Shown: positions 61,655-64,000 of the stretch, piece after piece | Position numbering within the stretch: the first letter of the stretch is position 1 | Layout: each line of letters opens with the position of its first letter | Assembly (NCBI GenBank): GCA_903837595.1 | Contig: CAILVI010000267.1 | Coordinates: 21,071 to 85,070 of the forward strand | DNA length: 64,000 nt | Reading direction: 5' to 3' | Origin: an uncultured Thiodictyon sp. | Lineage (GTDB): Bacteria; Pseudomonadota; Gammaproteobacteria; Chromatiales; Chromatiaceae | Translations under genes and position numbers: made by a program | The notes under the pieces: model-generated | The model's input: the letters and a program-made list of their open reading frames with translations, nothing else | Databases searched by the model: none | Told to the model about the DNA's origin: nothing

Positions 61655-61915
61655 CTATTTGTACTTGTAAGTAGGTGCTGGGCGGTATGTAGGTGTCGGT
61701 GGTGGGCGGTATGGTGGGGGCGAGTATGTTCGTTGGGAATCCCTCTGCTGTTGAGCCATCGCAGCGTTATTCTGTTGCTGTCTGTACTCCTGTCTCTGCA
61801 TCTGAGTGTAAATATTGTCCATCCGTGCTTTTGAATCTGCATTGCTCTGACTAAACGCAGATTGAGAAGTTGCCAGCAACGCAACGGCGGACAACGTGAC
61901 GGTAAGGATTTTCAT
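61655..61915 (-). CDS. Small secreted protein, Gln- and Pro-rich
   Basis: The product has 86 residues: a signal peptide (MKILTVTLSAVALLATSQSA, cleavage near AFS), a Gln/Asn-rich helical middle (MQRQEYRQQQNNAAMAQQQR) and a Pro/Tyr-rich tail (PPPYRPPPTPTYRPAPTYK). AGGAGA lies ten bases before the ATG. Likely periplasmic or surface-exposed; no family recognised. It is bracketed by the two CTAAAGGGG repeats. Confidence 0.7.
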   Translation of the reverse strand: MKILTVTLSAVALLATSQSAFSQSNADSKARMDNIYTQMQRQEYRQQQNNAAMAQQQRDSQRTYSPPPYRPPPTPTYRPAPTYKYK

Positions 61916-62073
61916 CTCTGTGTTCTCCTAACGGTTAACAAGAAATACGGCGCTTTGCTTCGCCTTTGCGTCCGCGAGACTGAGCCCGGCTTTCGCTATC
62001 GCTCCATCCGCAGCTAAAGGGTCCAGGTTCAACTATTTCCGGCTAAAGGAGCACGGCTAAAGGGGTCAGCACG

Positions 62074-62130
62074 GCTAAAGGGGTCAGTACCCTTAATCAA
62101 TGGGCTTCATCGTAACGGATGCCGATCCCC
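62074..62130. repeat. CTAAAGGGG element, decayed copy 2
   Basis: CTAAAGGGGTCAGTACCCTT then AATCAATGGGCTTCATCGTA, matching the left arm and loop of the element at 61507 with few differences; the right arm is degraded. A third fragment, GGCTAAAGGGGTCAGCACGG, lies next to it (62056-62074). Confidence 0.7.
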
Positions 62131-62161
62131 TCTCGCTACTGGTTCCGAGCGGCCGGGCACC

Positions 62162-62542
62162 CTAAAAAGTCAACCTATTGACCACAGCCTCCGGTCGCTT
62201 CAAGAGCGCGAGCGATTTCTCGCCACCGCTTGCCATCTGCCTGCCTGGGCGCGCCATGCGCTTTCGGATCAACCGGGGATGAAGCATAGCAAGGAGCGCG
62301 GTCCTCCGATTACCGCCGTTGGGGTAGGGCTCTGTCCCTGAAATTGGGGACAGCGCAGCCGCGTATTTGTGCTGGTTGGGGTCCGACGGAGACGAGGGCC
62401 AGGCGATCGGTGCGGCGGGTCTTTCGGCGGGATGGTTCGCGATCCGGTCGGACGGCGCGAGGCACCCGGCAGGGTTGCGCAGCGGAGTCGGAGCCGCCTC
62501 AGCGGGCGCTTGCGGACGGGCCTTGATCATCGTTGTAGCCAT
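62162..62542 (-). CDS. Doubtful 126-codon frame
   Basis: The frame starts at ATG 62542 with GGGAGT five bases before it. The product is basic and Pro-rich (KARPQAPAEAAPTPLRNPAG, then MLHPRLIRKRMARPGRQMAS), has no membrane or signal segment and resembles no family that I know. Within it a short hairpin (CTGTCCC / GGGACAG, 62331-62353) suggests repeat-derived DNA. I list it mainly because of the ribosome site; it may be non-coding. Confidence 0.2.
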   Translation of the reverse strand: MATTMIKARPQAPAEAAPTPLRNPAGCLAPSDRIANHPAERPAAPIAWPSSPSDPNQHKYAAALSPISGTEPYPNGGNRRTALLAMLHPRLIRKRMARPGRQMASGGEKSLALLKRPEAVVNRLTF

Positions 62543-62630
62543 CGGTACTCCCTGCGCAGAGCGCCTAATACATGAGTGACACGGCTGGAGAGACTGGGCG
62601 AGAATCGGTGCCGGCTGCGGACGTTCGCGT

Positions 62631-62763
62631 CTGGGAGCGCCGACATTTTGTCGGCCAACCGCCGCAGGCGGTTCGCGGTTTCGCGGTTAATCGCAAGGGC
62701 TTTGTTTTCGCGAGGACCCAACGGCGCTGCGCACCGTCGCCGACAGAATGTCGGCGCTCCCAG
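62631..62763. repeat. GGAGCGCCGACATTTTGTCGG long inverted repeat
   Basis: A 24-base left arm (62631-62654) that begins CTGGGAGCGCCGACATTTTG is matched at 23 of 24 positions by the complement at 62740-62763. Each arm is itself palindromic around CCGACA...TGTCGG. The about 85 bases between include GCGGTTCGCGGTTTCGCGGT. It has the build of a composite REP or small non-autonomous element. Confidence 0.8.
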
Positions 62764-62805
62764 CCGGGGTGGGGGTTGGTGGCTGCGAATATTTGCCCAG
62801 TCTGG

Positions 62806-63432
62806 TCAGACGATCACGCCGCCTTGCACGCCCCACCGCACCACCTCGATGGCGGTGTGCAGCCCGAGTTTCTTCATCAGGCGCTTGCGATGGGTGTTGA
62901 CCGTCCCGGGGCTGATCGTGAGGATGCGGGCGATCTCCTTGCTGCTGTGGCCTTTGGCCATGAGACAGACGACCTCCTGCTCCCGCGCGGACAGCGGGGC
63001 AGTCGAATCTCCATTGCGTTGCATGGTCCGCAGCTTGGCGCGGACGGAGGGCGTAATGAAGGTCTGGCCGGCGGCGACAGCACGCACAGCGCAGATGAGT
63101 TCCTCGAATGGGCGGTCCTTGAGTACATAGCCCATCGCCCCCGCCTGCTGGGCCGAGAGCGCGGCGGCTGGGGTGTCGTGCAAGGCGAGCAGCAGGACCC
63201 GGGTATCCAGGGCCGCTGCCTCGACCCGGCGTGCGATCTCGATGCCGCTGGCCTTGGGTAAGCAGAGGTCCAGGATGGCCACCTGCGGCGCATGGTCCGC
63301 GATGAGTGTCCAGGCGATCTCGCCGTCGGCGGTCTGGGCGAGGAGTGCGACGTCGGACTCTGCCCGGAGGAGTGCCGCGAGTCCCTGGCGGACCATCGCC
63401 TGAGCGTCGGCGAGGATCAGGTTTATCGACAT
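62806..63432 (-). CDS. Response regulator, NarL/LuxR type
   Basis: The product, 208 residues, has a receiver domain (SINLILADAQAMVRQGLAAL) with the phospho-acceptor Asp in VAILDLCLPKASGIEIA and the conserved Lys in MGYVLKDRPFEELICAV. The C-terminus has a LuxR-type helix-turn-helix: LSAREQEVVCLMAKGHSSKE, then IARILTISPGTVNTHRKRLM. It would regulate transcription in response to a sensor kinase, which is not encoded nearby in the window. The first acidic pocket reads LADAQ rather than the usual DD pair (one acidic residue), which may affect phosphorylation. Confidence 0.9.
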   Translation of the reverse strand: MSINLILADAQAMVRQGLAALLRAESDVALLAQTADGEIAWTLIADHAPQVAILDLCLPKASGIEIARRVEAAALDTRVLLLALHDTPAAALSAQQAGAMGYVLKDRPFEELICAVRAVAAGQTFITPSVRAKLRTMQRNGDSTAPLSAREQEVVCLMAKGHSSKEIARILTISPGTVNTHRKRLMKKLGLHTAIEVVRWGVQGGVIV

Positions 63433-63813
63433 GGTCCTGACTCCCTGCCGAGCGGGGCTGCGGCCATGACGGCGCGCCGCCGGTCATTGTCCTGTGGGCG
63501 GACGTGCAGGGGCGCCCGCACGTCGTGGGTTTGGAGCCAGTTCCAGTCCATCGATCACGTCCTTAAGCCGAGGTTGTCGCTGTTGCGGCGGACTCTGCCC
63601 ATCGTGCGAACGGTTCGCCGCGAACCCGTTCCCTCGTAGATGGTAAGACCATTCCTGTTCGGGTTGCAGCGATTTTGTGTTTGCTTTTCTTAATACTGGC
63701 TTCGGGTAATGCGACGGTGGGCATCCCTAAGGCATCCGGCTTGCGGCGAGCCTTGTGTCCCCTCACACGGGGCGCTACTTTAGGAGGCCCGCGCTGCCGC
63801 AAGAGTGACAAAG
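63433..63813. other. Intergenic region between the response regulator and sthA
   Basis: About 380 bp between divergent genes. AT-rich stretches near 63670-63700 (TTTTGTGTTTGCTTTTCTTA) could hold promoter elements, but I cannot place a convincing pair. TAGGAGG (63781-63787) is 26 bases before the sthA ATG, too far for a ribosome site. No gene seen. Confidence 0.35.
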
Positions 63814-64000
63814 ATGACCATCCGCGAATTCGACACGATCGTCATCGGCACCGGCCCGGGCGGGGAGGGGTCGGCCATGAAACTCGCCAAGTCCGGGCGG
63901 CAGGTGGCCGTGGTGGAGGCCCACAGCGCGGTTGGCGGCGGTTGTACCCACTGGGGCACTATCCCGAGCAAGGCCCTGCGCCACTCCATCCAGACCCTGG
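63814..64000 (+). CDS. sthA: Soluble pyridine nucleotide transhydrogenase, N-terminal part
   Basis: Sixty-two residues are visible. They start [20 protein letters not shown] (FAD-binding GxGxxG), then [17 protein letters not shown]. The segment [20 protein letters not shown] follows, where the usual CxxxxC redox pair of the disulfide oxidoreductase family is replaced (one Cys, then Thr), as in SthA. The enzyme transfers hydride between NADPH and NAD+ in the cytoplasm. The gene runs off the right edge. Confidence 0.92.
   Translation, partial: MTIREFDTIVIGTGPGGEGSAMKLAKSGRQVAVVEAHSAVGGGCTHWGTIPSKALRHSIQTL

Overview
The window reads as a chromosome segment of a GC-rich gammaproteobacterium. Supporting this are the gene pairs xerD-dsbC, apaG-apaH, hemC-hemD and leuS-lptE-holA, a YbiT-type ABC-F ATPase, an EF-P paralogue of the YeiP/EfpL type, ArfB, and a soluble transhydrogenase (SthA) at the right edge. 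Gene content and the abundance of dispersed palindromic repeats would fit a purple sulfur bacterium (Chromatiaceae), but that placement is an inference; no photosynthesis or sulfur genes are present here. Most of the window is ordinary housekeeping DNA with several mobile or decaying patches.

Layout, left to right. 0-5 kb: the N-terminal part of a DUF3683 FAD/FMN oxidoreductase, divergent from a glycerate-dehydrogenase-like enzyme, a small membrane protein, and the 5-oxoprolinase genes pxpB-pxpC-pxpA. 5-9.3 kb: two adjacent leftward P-loop ATPase genes, one with a TPR tail, of unknown function. 9.6-12 kb: a TPR protein, a cold-shock protein with a clear terminator, and ybiT. 12-21 kb: a Gfo/Idh oxidoreductase, apaG-apaH, leuS-lptE-holA, an EF-P paralogue and arfB. 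leuS carries an in-frame palindromic insert. 21-28 kb: a lipase-like hydrolase, a frameshifted GlcG/HbpS gene, the mazG-nudix-ispG group, an orphan antitoxin and hemC-hemD.

28-39.5 kb is an accessory region. A type I restriction-modification operon reads leftward: hsdM, rhuM, a 46-codon copy of the HsdM C-terminus, hsdS and hsdR. rhuM is flanked by about 119-bp direct copies of the hsdM 3' end, so it looks like a cassette inserted into the operon without breaking translational coupling. Between hsdS and hsdR lies an addiction-module antidote gene broken by a stop codon. Upstream of hsdM are a 14-bp palindrome and about 400 bp of degenerate repeats with a period near 21 bp. On the right the region ends with a broken P4-type integrase gene next to tRNA-Arg(CCT).

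39.7-56 kb returns to core genes: a SPOR-domain membrane protein, a SWIM/SNF2 helicase, an Ogt-type DNA repair protein, xerD, yajQ, dsbC, a PP2C phosphatase, a lipoprotein, lon, rsmA, an ICMT-like membrane methyltransferase and a penicillin-acylase-family amidase. 55.9-62.8 kb is again accessory. It holds two orphan antitoxins (VapB-like, HicB-like) between repeat copies; a glycan-modification module (AT-rich membrane glycosyltransferase, a GT2 gene with an in-frame stop, and a GtrA-like flippase) between matching repeats; a secreted repeat/PPC-domain protein; a small secreted protein; and several palindromic repeats. The window ends with a NarL/LuxR-type response regulator and the start of sthA.

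The strongest candidates for something undescribed are the rhuM cassette flanked by hsdM-tail duplications, the paired ATPases at 5.2-9.3 kb, the palindrome domesticated inside leuS, and the 21-bp periodic array.
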